Shown: positions 1-6,777 of the stretch, piece by piece
Layout of the letters: each line of letters starts with the position of its first letter
Numbering within the stretch: position 1 is the stretch's first letter
Origin: Cellulomonas xylanilytica
GTDB lineage: Bacteria > Actinomycetota > Actinomycetes > Actinomycetales > Cellulomonadaceae
Reading direction: 5' to 3'
Length of the DNA: 64,000 nt
Assembly: GCF_007989805.1 (NCBI RefSeq)
Contig: NZ_BJUB01000007.1
Coordinates: forward strand, 220,093 to 284,092
Translations under genes and position numbers: made by a program
Notes under the pieces: generated by a model
What the model saw: only the letters and a program-made list of their open reading frames with translations
The model's database searches: none
What the model was told of the DNA's origin: nothing

Positions 1-2
1 CC

Positions 3-812
3 GAGTCGGGCATCGTCGGGACCGCGATCGGGCTGGCGATGCGCGGCTACCGGCCCGTGTGCGAGATCCAGTTCGACGGGTTCATCTTCCCGGCGTTCGA
101 CCAGATCACGACGCAGCTGGCCAAGATGCACTACCGCTCGCAGGGCCGGCTCACGCTCCCCGTCGTCATCCGCGTGCCGTACGGCGGCGGGATCGGCGCG
201 GTCGAGCACCACAGCGAGTCGCCCGAGGCGCTGTTCGCGCACACCGCCGGCCTGCGGGTGATCAGCCCGTCGAGCCCGGCCGAGGCGTTCACGATGATCC
301 AGCAGGCCATCGCGTCGCCGGACCCGGTGCTGTTCTTCGAGCCGAAGGGCCGCTACTGGGAGAAGGGCGACGTCGACCTGGATGCCGCGGTCGGAGCCCC
401 GCACCCGGCGCTCGACACGGCGAAGGTCCTGCGCGCCGGCACCGACCTGACGCTCGTCGCCTACGGCCCGACCGTGCAGACCGCCCTGAAGGCCGCCGAG
501 ACGGCCGCAGCGGAGGGCACGTCGATCGAGGTGATCGACCTGCGCACGCTGTCGCCGCTGGACACCGCCACGGTCGCGGCCTCGGTCAGGCGGACGGGTC
601 GCTGCGTCGTCGTGCACGAGGCACCGGTCCTCTACGGCACCGGTGCCGAGGTGGCCGCACGCATCACCGAGGACTGCTTCTTCCACCTGGAGGCGCCCGT
701 CCTGCGCGTCGGCGGCTTCCACACCCCGTACCCGGTGGCCAAGATCGAGCACGACTACCTGCCCGGGCTGGACCGCGTCCTCGACGCCGTCGACCGCTCG
801 CTGGCCTTCTGA
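3..812 (+). CDS. 2-oxoacid dehydrogenase E1 component, beta subunit (5' truncated)
   Basis: Thiamine-diphosphate-dependent E1 beta subunit of a pyruvate/branched-chain 2-oxoacid dehydrogenase complex; together with E1 alpha it decarboxylates the 2-oxoacid and passes the acyl group to E2 lipoate. The reading frame is open from the window edge and begins inside the protein (ESGIVGTAIGLAMRGYRPV), so the N-terminus lies outside. The transketolase pyrimidine-binding part is followed by the C-terminal transketolase domain, with the typical end of E1 beta (GGFHTPYP, residues near 236 of the visible part). The E2 gene follows after 11 nt with a GAGGAGA ribosome site, so the two are co-transcribed. 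Whether the substrate is pyruvate or branched-chain oxoacids cannot be decided from this part. Confidence 0.93.
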   Translation, partial: ESGIVGTAIGLAMRGYRPVCEIQFDGFIFPAFDQITTQLAKMHYRSQGRLTLPVVIRVPYGGGIGAVEHHSESPEALFAHTAGLRVISPSSPAEAFTMIQQAIASPDPVLFFEPKGRYWEKGDVDLDAAVGAPHPALDTAKVLRAGTDLTLVAYGPTVQTALKAAETAAAEGTSIEVIDLRTLSPLDTATVAASVRRTGRCVVVHEAPVLYGTGAEVAARITEDCFFHLEAPVLRVGGFHTPYPVAKIEHDYLPGLDRVLDAVDRSLAF

Positions 813-823
813 GGAGACCCCCC

Positions 824-2305
824 GTGCCGACCTTCCAGCAGTTCCCGCTCCCGGACGCGGGCGAGGGCCTGACCGAGGCCGAGATCGTCGCCTGGCACGT
901 GGCCGTCGGCGACACCGTCGAGGTCAACCAGACGATCGTCGAGATCGAGACCGCGAAGTCGCTCGTCGACCTGCCGAGCCCGTGGGCCGGCGTGGTGACG
1001 CGGCTGATGGTCGAGCCCGGCCAGACCGTGGACGTCGGCACGCCGATCATCGAGGTCGACACCGACCCGCACGGCGAGGCACCCGCGGACGAGGCCCCGC
1101 CCGCCGCGGCCCCGCAGTCCGGCGGCGCGATCGAGCACGGCCACCACGGTGGGCACGACCGGCACGCGGGCGTGGAGCCCGGAGGCTCCGACGAGATCGA
1201 GGCGGCCCGCCCGGCCCGCGCACCGGAGCCGGCCGCCGAGCCCGCCGCGCGCGAGGCGGTGCTCGTCGGCTACGGGCTCGCGGAGCCGGCCGCCGGCCGC
1301 CGCGGCCGCACGCCGGACGGCTCGCCCGCTGCCACGTCGTCCGCACCCGTCGCGACACCGTCGGCACCCGCCGCCACCTCGTCGCAGCGCGAGGCCACCC
1401 GCCACGCGCTCGCCAAGCCGCCGGTCCGCAAGCTGGCCCGCGAGCTCGGCGTGGACCTCGACTCGGTCTCCCCGACGGGGCCGGGCGGCATCGTCACCCG
1501 CGAGGACGTGCTCGCGCGCGCTGCCCAGGCCGAGGCGCGCACGCTCGCCACCTACCCCGGCGACGACGCCCCGTGGCTGGCGAGCGGCACGGTGTCGTCC
1601 GACGGCCGCCAGACGCGCGTGCCGGTCAAGTCGGTGCGCAAGCGGACCGCCGAGGCGATGGTGACCAGCGCGTTCACCGCCCCCCACGTCACGGTCTTCC
1701 ACACGGTCGACGTCACGAAGACGATGAAGCTGGTCGAGCGCCTGCGTGCCGACCGCGAGTTCGCCGACGTCCGCGTCACGCCGCTGCTCATCGCGGCCAA
1801 GGCTCTGATGCTCGCCGTCCGCCGGCACCCGGAGATCAACGGGAGCTGGGACGAGGCCGCGCAGGAGATCGTCTACAAGCACTACATCAACCTCGGGATC
1901 GCGGCGGCGACCCCCCGCGGGCTCGTCGTACCCAACATGAAGGACGCGCACCGCCTGAACCTCAAGGACCTGGCGGGGGCGCTGGCGGACCTGACGTCGA
2001 CCGCGCGAGCCGGCAAGACGTCCCCGTCGGACATGTCCGACGGCACCATCACGATCACGAACGTGGGCGTCTTCGGCATCGACACGGGCACGCCGATCAT
2101 CAACCCGGGGGAAGCGGCGATCCTCGCGTTCGGTGCCATCCGCGAGCAGCCCTGGGTGCACAAGGGCAAGATCCGGATCCGGCACGTCACGCAGCTGGCG
2201 CTGAGCTTCGACCACCGGCTGGTGGACGGGGCGCTGGGCTCGCAGGTGCTGGCGGACGTCGCCCGGGTGCTGCACGACCCGTCGCACGGCCTCGTGTGGG
2301 GCTGA
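824..2305 (+). CDS. dihydrolipoamide acyltransferase, E2 of a 2-oxoacid dehydrogenase complex
   Basis: 493 aa. E2 core enzyme that carries the acyl group on lipoate and transfers it to CoA. Domains in order: one lipoyl domain (residues 1-80) with lysine 45 in ETAKS as the lipoylation site; a long Ala/Pro/His-rich linker (about 85-195); the peripheral E3-binding domain (about 200-235, KPPVRKLARELGVDL and GPGGIVTREDV); and the catalytic domain ending in DHRLVDG, with H464 and D468 as catalytic residues. The GTG start at 824 follows GAGGAGA by 7 nt and puts the lipoyl domain at the N-terminus, as is usual. The single lipoyl domain fits the branched-chain or short E2 type better than the three-lipoyl actinobacterial SucB/DlaT, which is inference. 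Confidence 0.93.
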   Translation: MPTFQQFPLPDAGEGLTEAEIVAWHVAVGDTVEVNQTIVEIETAKSLVDLPSPWAGVVTRLMVEPGQTVDVGTPIIEVDTDPHGEAPADEAPPAAAPQSGGAIEHGHHGGHDRHAGVEPGGSDEIEAARPARAPEPAAEPAAREAVLVGYGLAEPAAGRRGRTPDGSPAATSSAPVATPSAPAATSSQREATRHALAKPPVRKLARELGVDLDSVSPTGPGGIVTREDVLARAAQAEARTLATYPGDDAPWLASGTVSSDGRQTRVPVKSVRKRTAEAMVTSAFTAPHVTVFHTVDVTKTMKLVERLRADREFADVRVTPLLIAAKALMLAVRRHPEINGSWDEAAQEIVYKHYINLGIAAATPRGLVVPNMKDAHRLNLKDLAGALADLTSTARAGKTSPSDMSDGTITITNVGVFGIDTGTPIINPGEAAILAFGAIREQPWVHKGKIRIRHVTQLALSFDHRLVDGALGSQVLADVARVLHDPSHGLVWG

Positions 2306-2332
2306 GCGTCCGTCGCGTGTGACACTCGCCCG

Positions 2333-2893
2333 ATGATCCGGACCCTGACCGAGCACGACGACCTCGAGCTCGAACGGGTCGGCTACGAGCGCGGCGACGT
2401 CCTGCGTCCGGTCACCGGCCGGCCGGACGCGCACCGGTACCGGGTGGACACCGCCAACCCGCTGGTGGTCGACGGGCTGGTGCTGCTGGAGGAGGACGCG
2501 GGCGTCCACCGGTTCCTGGACACCAACCGCGTCCCGCTGACCGTGCGCGACCTGCGGCGGTTCCGGGTGCTGGTCAAGGTGTCCGACGCGCAGCCGACCG
2601 GCGTCGAGGTCACCGGCGTGCCGTCGCAGCCGCCGACCCCCGAGCTGGCCGACCTGCGCGACGACGCCCTCGACAACGACCTGGTCGACGGCGTCGACTT
2701 CGCCATCGGGACGACGGTCGCGCCCGAGGCGATCACGTTCGAGGAGGGCTTCGTCGTCGGCTACCGGGACGGCGGGACCACGAGCACCCTGTTCGCGTCG
2801 CGGTCGTTCGCGCAGGCGCGCGCGGTGTTCCTCGACGAGGCGTGCTGGCTCGGGGCGGAGCGCGGGCGCGGGCCGTACGTCGGGCGTGACTAG
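2333..2893 (+). CDS. hypothetical protein; reading frame continues beyond an in-frame TAG
   Basis: 186 aa, no recognised family. The protein is acidic, lacks a signal peptide or membrane segment, and looks like a globular cytoplasmic protein of mixed alpha/beta type. GACACT ends 6 nt before the ATG and there is no Shine-Dalgarno, so the message may be leaderless. After the TAG at 2891-2893 the same frame stays open for 24 more codons to TAG at 2966-2968, and 23 of those codons end in G or C, just like the gene body. The protein as written may therefore be a truncated form of a 211-residue protein (see findings). Confidence 0.7.
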   Translation: MIRTLTEHDDLELERVGYERGDVLRPVTGRPDAHRYRVDTANPLVVDGLVLLEEDAGVHRFLDTNRVPLTVRDLRRFRVLVKVSDAQPTGVEVTGVPSQPPTPELADLRDDALDNDLVDGVDFAIGTTVAPEAITFEEGFVVGYRDGGTTSTLFASRSFAQARAVFLDEACWLGAERGRGPYVGRD

Positions 2894-3045
2894 GCCGTCG
2901 GCACCGAGGGGTGGACGTCGGCGCAGGTCGTCGCGGCGTACGAGCGTCGGCTGCTCGAGGGCGCGTAGGGACCGGACTCCACACCTGGGCGTCGAGCCGC
3001 GTTCTAGAGGGGTACGCACATCCCCGCGCAGCCCCGGAGGACCCC

Positions 3046-3600
3046 ATGGACGTCACCACCACGCACCACCGCCCCGCCCGCCGCCTCGTCGCCATCGGGG
3101 TCGTCGCGGCGGGCCTGTGCGTCGTCGGGACGGGGGTCGCGACCGCGGCGGCGCCCACGTCGGCCCTGTCCCGCTCGGTGACCGAGATCCTGCAGTCCGC
3201 GGGCGTGGACTGGTCGTCGATGCCCGACGGGTACACGCCGCAGCAGTACGAGGCGTTCTGGGGAGCGGGGTACACGTCCGAGGACGTCGAGGAGCTCGGT
3301 GCGTTGTGGAACCTGGGCACCACCGAGACCAAGGCACGTGCCGGGCAGCTGATCCTCGACGGGCAGCCGGTGCCGGTGCCGGTGCCGCCCGGACCGGTCG
3401 TTGACGAGGGTGCGGTGCCCGTCACCGACGAGCAGTTCGCGGCGTTCTGGGACGCCGGCTACACCTCCGAGGACGTCGAGGCGCTCGGCGCGATCTGGAA
3501 CAGCGACTTCGCGGAGACCAAGGCCCGTGCCGGGCAGATGCTCCTGGACGGGCAGACTCCTCCCGTGGCGCCCAGCGGGACGCCCGCCGGCCAGTCCTGA
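3046..3600 (+). CDS. secreted protein with two AFWxAGYT repeats
   Basis: 184 aa, family not recognised. A hydrophobic signal segment (residues 14-36, ending ATAAA) suggests export. The mature part has a preamble (SSMPDGYTPQQY) and two repeats of about 39 residues at 69-107 and 132-170, each running from AFWxAGYTSEDVE through LGxxWN, xETKARAGQ and LLDGQ. They are joined by a Pro/Val linker. The preamble and repeats are closely matched by the protein at 5193-5849. It is first in an operon with an amidoligase (37 nt downstream), a sigma factor and that second repeat protein. ATG 3046 follows CCGGAGG. The repeat may be the target of the amidoligase or a ligand sensed by the membrane protein; both are inference. 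Confidence 0.85.
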   Translation: MDVTTTHHRPARRLVAIGVVAAGLCVVGTGVATAAAPTSALSRSVTEILQSAGVDWSSMPDGYTPQQYEAFWGAGYTSEDVEELGALWNLGTTETKARAGQLILDGQPVPVPVPPGPVVDEGAVPVTDEQFAAFWDAGYTSEDVEALGAIWNSDFAETKARAGQMLLDGQTPPVAPSGTPAGQS

Positions 3601-3637
3601 GCCCGTCGCCCGGCACGACCCTCGTGAGGAGAACGAC

Positions 3638-4657
3638 GTGGACGAGCTGACGCTGCGGACCGGGTTCGAGATCGAGCTGCTGGCCCCTGCCGGGTCGGAC
3701 CGGCAGGTGCTGGCCGACGAGCTGGCCGCGCGCCTGGGCGGCCGGGTGCGGCGGTCCTTCCACACCGACTCCGAGCCGTCGGTCGTGCCGGGCGTCGGAG
3801 TGTTCCGGCACCTGTCGCCGGCGTTCGACGTGGTCGACGCGGACGGGCGTCCCGTGGCGCGGCTGGTCGACGACATCACGATCGAGGCCGACCTGCCGCG
3901 CGGGGCGCCCCGGCGGCGGGGCTGGTACCGGGTCCTGTGCGACGACGCCCGGCTGCTGCGGCTGATCGAGCGGCACGCCGACCCGGCCGCGCCGCTGGAC
4001 ACGGTGCTCGACCCGGTCGCGGCGCTGTTCGGGGTGCGCACCGACCTCGTCGGCTCCGCGGCGCGCGTCGACGACGCCTCGGGAGCCACGGTGGCCGTCG
4101 CCACGCCGCTCCCGGCGGGCCGGGAGCGCCCGTGCGAGATCATCACGCCTCCGATCGGGACGGACCACGCCGCGGCCCTGGAGCGGCTGCTGGTGCCGGC
4201 GCGCGAGCTGGGCTTCACCGTGCCGCAGGAGGCCGCCGTGCACCTGCACGTCGACGGTGCACCGTTCCGCCGGCCCGAGGCCTTCGCCAACGTCGTGCGG
4301 CTGTTCGGCCACTGGCGGTCCCAGCTGTGGGCGGCGCTCGGCACCAACCCGGCGTGCCGCCGGCTGGCGCCCCTGCCCGAGGCGCTGCTGGACCTCGTGG
4401 AGTCCACCGGCGACGCCCGGGAGCTCGCGACGGGGCTCACCAAGTACGCCGACGTCAACCTCGCGCAGCTGGTCACCGACACACCTGCGCGGGACACCCT
4501 CGAGGTGCGGATCCTGCCCGGAGCCATCGACGGGCCGGGCATCGTGGAGCGCGCCGCGCTGGTCGAGTCCCTGCTCGGCCGCTGCCTCGACCCGACCCCG
4601 CTGCCGCGCCCCACCGACCACGCGACCCTCGACGACCTCCTCGGGGTCCGACGGTGA
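3638..4657 (+). CDS. amidoligase-family protein (glutamine-synthetase-like fold)
   Basis: 339 aa. The layout matches the Amidoligase_2 family, enzymes of the glutamine-synthetase/gamma-glutamylcysteine-ligase fold predicted to form amide bonds on peptides or small molecules. An N-terminal FEIELL is the usual acidic metal-binding strand opening the domain. It is followed by DDITIEADL (about 84-92), a substrate/metal histidine region AVHLHVDGAPF (about residue 200), and a C-terminal NLAQL...LEVRILPG segment. There is no signal peptide, so it acts in the cytoplasm. GTG 3638 follows GTGAGGA. The stop overlaps the next start as GTGA, so translation is coupled to the sigma factor gene. Substrates are unknown; the co-encoded repeat proteins are candidates only by context. 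Confidence 0.75.
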   Translation: MDELTLRTGFEIELLAPAGSDRQVLADELAARLGGRVRRSFHTDSEPSVVPGVGVFRHLSPAFDVVDADGRPVARLVDDITIEADLPRGAPRRRGWYRVLCDDARLLRLIERHADPAAPLDTVLDPVAALFGVRTDLVGSAARVDDASGATVAVATPLPAGRERPCEIITPPIGTDHAAALERLLVPARELGFTVPQEAAVHLHVDGAPFRRPEAFANVVRLFGHWRSQLWAALGTNPACRRLAPLPEALLDLVESTGDARELATGLTKYADVNLAQLVTDTPARDTLEVRILPGAIDGPGIVERAALVESLLGRCLDPTPLPRPTDHATLDDLLGVRR

Positions 4658-5196
4658 CCGCCGGCGTGGACAGCACGCCCGTCCCGGTGGTGGAGCCGGA
4701 GCTCGACCACCTGGTCCGCGTCCACCTCGCGGGGCTGCTGCGGTACGCGACCGTCCTGACCGGCGACGGGCACACGGCCGCCGACCTGGTGCAGGAGGTG
4801 CTCCTGCGGGCGCACGTGCGCTGGAACCGGATCGCGCTCATGGCGCGGCCCGACCTGTACCTGAGGCGGATGGTCACCAACGAGCACCTCTCGTGGCGGC
4901 GCCGGTGGCACGTCCGCACCATCCGGCCGGCGGCCGACGAGGTCCTGGCCGCCCACGCCGACTCCCACGGCGACCACGCCCACGGGGTGGTCGAGGAGGA
5001 CGCGATGTGGCGGCACCTCGAGGCGCTGCCCCCACGACAACGGACCGTGCTGGTCCTGCGGTACTACGAGGGCCTCAGCGACGCGGAGATCTCCGAGGTC
5101 CTGGGCACCTCGCCGGCCACGGTCCGGTCCCACGCCAGCCGGGCGCTGGCCACCCTGCGCGACACCGACCTCACGACCCGAACGGAGCAGCGATGA
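4654..5196 (+). CDS. SigE-family ECF-type RNA polymerase sigma factor
   Basis: 180 aa. Region 2 (about 22-80) contains TAADLVQEVLLRAHVRW and the YLRRMVTNEHLSWRRR stretch typical of the actinobacterial SigE sigma-70 subfamily. Region 4 (about 115-165) contains LPPRQRTVLVLRYYEGLSDA followed by a helix-turn-helix (EISEVLGTSPATVRSHASRA). It overlaps the upstream amidoligase gene by GTGA and the downstream repeat protein gene by ATGA, so all are made from one transcript. The downstream protein has an N-terminal cytoplasmic part and one membrane span, the usual layout of an anti-sigma factor, and so is the likely regulator. The target promoters are not visible here, though the operon may be self-regulated. 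Confidence 0.92.
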   Translation: MTAGVDSTPVPVVEPELDHLVRVHLAGLLRYATVLTGDGHTAADLVQEVLLRAHVRWNRIALMARPDLYLRRMVTNEHLSWRRRWHVRTIRPAADEVLAAHADSHGDHAHGVVEEDAMWRHLEALPPRQRTVLVLRYYEGLSDAEISEVLGTSPATVRSHASRALATLRDTDLTTRTEQR

Positions 5197-5849
5197 GCAC
5201 GAACCGGCCGCACGACGACGAGCTGGTCGCGCGGATCACCCGCGCGCTGCACTCGCGCGACGCCGACCAGCCCGACCCGGCCGTCGTCGCGGCCCGGATC
5301 CAGGCGGAGCTGGCCCACGTGCCCGACGTGCCGGTGCGCGTCCTCGCGCGGCGCGGTGGCCGGCTGGTCGCCGCGGGCGTCCTCACGTCGACGCTGGCCG
5401 TCGCCGGGGCGGGTGCAGCTGCTGCGGCGAACCCCTACTCCGACGTCGCCCGGGTGGTCGAGGGCGTCGCGCAGTCCGTCGGGCTGGAGTGGTCGGCGAT
5501 GCCCGACGGGTACACGCGCGAGCAGTACGAGGCGTTCTGGGGCGCGGGCTACACCATCGACGACGTCGAGGCGCTCGCGGACCTGTGGCACCTCGACGCG
5601 ACCGCGACCAAGGCGCAGGCCGGGCAGCTCCTCCTGGACGGGCAGACGCCGCCGGTCGGACCGGGCGCGACCGCACCGGACGGCACCGGGTCGGACCAGA
5701 AGCAGGCCGCCTACGACGCGTTCTGGGAGGCGGGCTACACCGTCGAGGACCTCGAGACGCTCGCCGAGCTGTGGGGCACCGACCCGATGGAGACCAAGGC
5801 GCGAGCCGGTCAGCTGGTCCTCGACGGGGAGACGCTGCCGCTGGGCTGA
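5193..5849 (+). CDS. single-pass membrane protein with AFWxAGYT repeats, candidate anti-sigma factor
   Basis: 218 aa. A cytoplasmic N-terminal part (1-55, HDDELVARITRALHSRD...) is followed by one membrane span (56-79) and an outside part with the same preamble (SAMPDGYTREQY) and two repeats (113-151 and 174-212) as the secreted protein at 3046-3600. The gene starts within the sigma factor stop (ATGA). Position and topology match anti-sigma factors, although no zinc-binding anti-sigma motif is present. It may sense the state of the repeats outside the cell; this is inference. The stop lies 40 nt inside the 3' end of the convergent membrane-protein gene. Confidence 0.82.
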   Translation: MSTNRPHDDELVARITRALHSRDADQPDPAVVAARIQAELAHVPDVPVRVLARRGGRLVAAGVLTSTLAVAGAGAAAAANPYSDVARVVEGVAQSVGLEWSAMPDGYTREQYEAFWGAGYTIDDVEALADLWHLDATATKAQAGQLLLDGQTPPVGPGATAPDGTGSDQKQAAYDAFWEAGYTVEDLETLAELWGTDPMETKARAGQLVLDGETLPLG

Positions 5850-6250
5850 GCCGTCGGGACGGTTGCGCGGCGTTCCACCAGCAGCGCCGCGACGCCGAGC
5901 ACGATCGCGCCGATCTCCGAGATCGCGGACAGCCACACGGGGATGCCCACCCACTGCTCGTGCACGCCGAAGAAGCCGCCCGGCGTCGTCGAGATGACGA
6001 ACGCCGCGAGCGTGGCGACGCCGAACGCGATCGCGCCCAGCAGCGGGAGCCAGTGCCGCCAGACGAGCACGAGGACGCCGAGCACGAGCCCGCCGACGCC
6101 GTTCAGCAGGAAGGCGGGCCCGACGACCTCGAGCATGTTCATGCCGTTCGCCCAGAGGTCCAGGTGGACCACGGCGGAGAGCATGACGCAGGCCGACAGG
6201 AGCGCCCGTAGGAGGTCGGAGCCGGCCTGCCACCCGGTACGCCAGCCCAT
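5810..6250 (-). CDS. four-span membrane protein of unknown function
   Basis: 146 aa, four predicted membrane segments (about 16-36, 41-66, 73-94 and 105-127) and a short polar C-terminus. No family recognised with confidence; size and hydrophobic layout resemble small actinobacterial DUF-type membrane proteins. ATG 6250 lies 1 nt after the stop of the Rieske gene, so the two are co-translated, which suggests a membrane partner of that electron-transfer protein. Its 3' end overlaps the convergent repeat-protein gene by 40 nt. Confidence 0.8.
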   Translation of the reverse strand: MGWRTGWQAGSDLLRALLSACVMLSAVVHLDLWANGMNMLEVVGPAFLLNGVGGLVLGVLVLVWRHWLPLLGAIAFGVATLAAFVISTTPGGFFGVHEQWVGIPVWLSAISEIGAIVLGVAALLVERRATVPTAQPSGSVSPSRTS

Positions 6251-6251
6251 G

Positions 6252-6713
6252 TCACGCCTTCCCGGCGAGCACGGCACCGTTGCTGACGTGCACGTCGAAC
6301 TGCGCCAGCGGCGAGGGAGCGGGGCCGGACACGTTGGCGCCCGTCAGGTCGAACACCGAGCCGTGGCAGGGGCACCTCAGCTCGTCGCCCTCCGGCGCGA
6401 CGGTGCACTGCTGGTGCGTGCAGACCGCGGTCAGGGCGACCACGGTGCCCTTCTCGGGCTGCACCAGGATGATCGGCTGACCGTCGGCGAGCTTCGCGGA
6501 CACGGCTCCCCCGACGGGGATGTCCGCCAGCTGCGCCAACGCCCCGCCGCTCTCGGCAGGTGCCTCGCTCGCCGGGGCCTCGGAGCCTCCGCACGCCGCG
6601 AGCACGCCCGCGGCGGCGACGCCCATGGTCACCAGCCCGGCCCGGACCAGCACCTCCCGCCTGTCCAGGCAGCCGGTGCAGGTGTGGGCGGTGCTCTGTG
6701 CTGTCGCGGACAT
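6252..6713 (-). CDS. Rieske [2Fe-2S] lipoprotein
   Basis: 153 aa, exported electron-transfer protein. Cluster ligands are C98 and H100 (CTHQQC) plus C114 and H117 (CPCHGS); C103 and C116 are placed to form the disulfide of high-potential Rieske proteins. The N-terminus has an RREVLVRAG twin-arginine-like motif (18-26), a hydrophobic segment and a lipobox with C41 (VLAAC), so the protein is probably Tat-exported and lipid-anchored. A Ser/Ala/Glu-rich linker precedes the Rieske fold. An extra CTGC pair (C12, C15) lies before the Tat motif, which is unusual. The downstream four-span membrane protein follows after 1 nt. Confidence 0.92.
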   Translation of the reverse strand: MSATAQSTAHTCTGCLDRREVLVRAGLVTMGVAAAGVLAACGGSEAPASEAPAESGGALAQLADIPVGGAVSAKLADGQPIILVQPEKGTVVALTAVCTHQQCTVAPEGDELRCPCHGSVFDLTGANVSGPAPSPLAQFDVHVSNGAVLAGKA

Positions 6714-6777
6714 CGGGGCCTCCGGATCGGTCCTGGTGGGGCTGACACCTCTGTCACGGCGTAGGGCCGGTCGAGGT

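Noticed and set aside
755..3019. Long minus-strand frame opposite E2
   Set aside because: It is a shadow of the E2 gene with no start site or domain, and its product is a biased Arg/Gly/Val/Asp string.
5810..5849. The 40-nt tail-to-tail overlap as an annotation error
   Set aside because: Both frames keep normal codon bias to their stops, and the proteins end naturally, so the overlap seems real.
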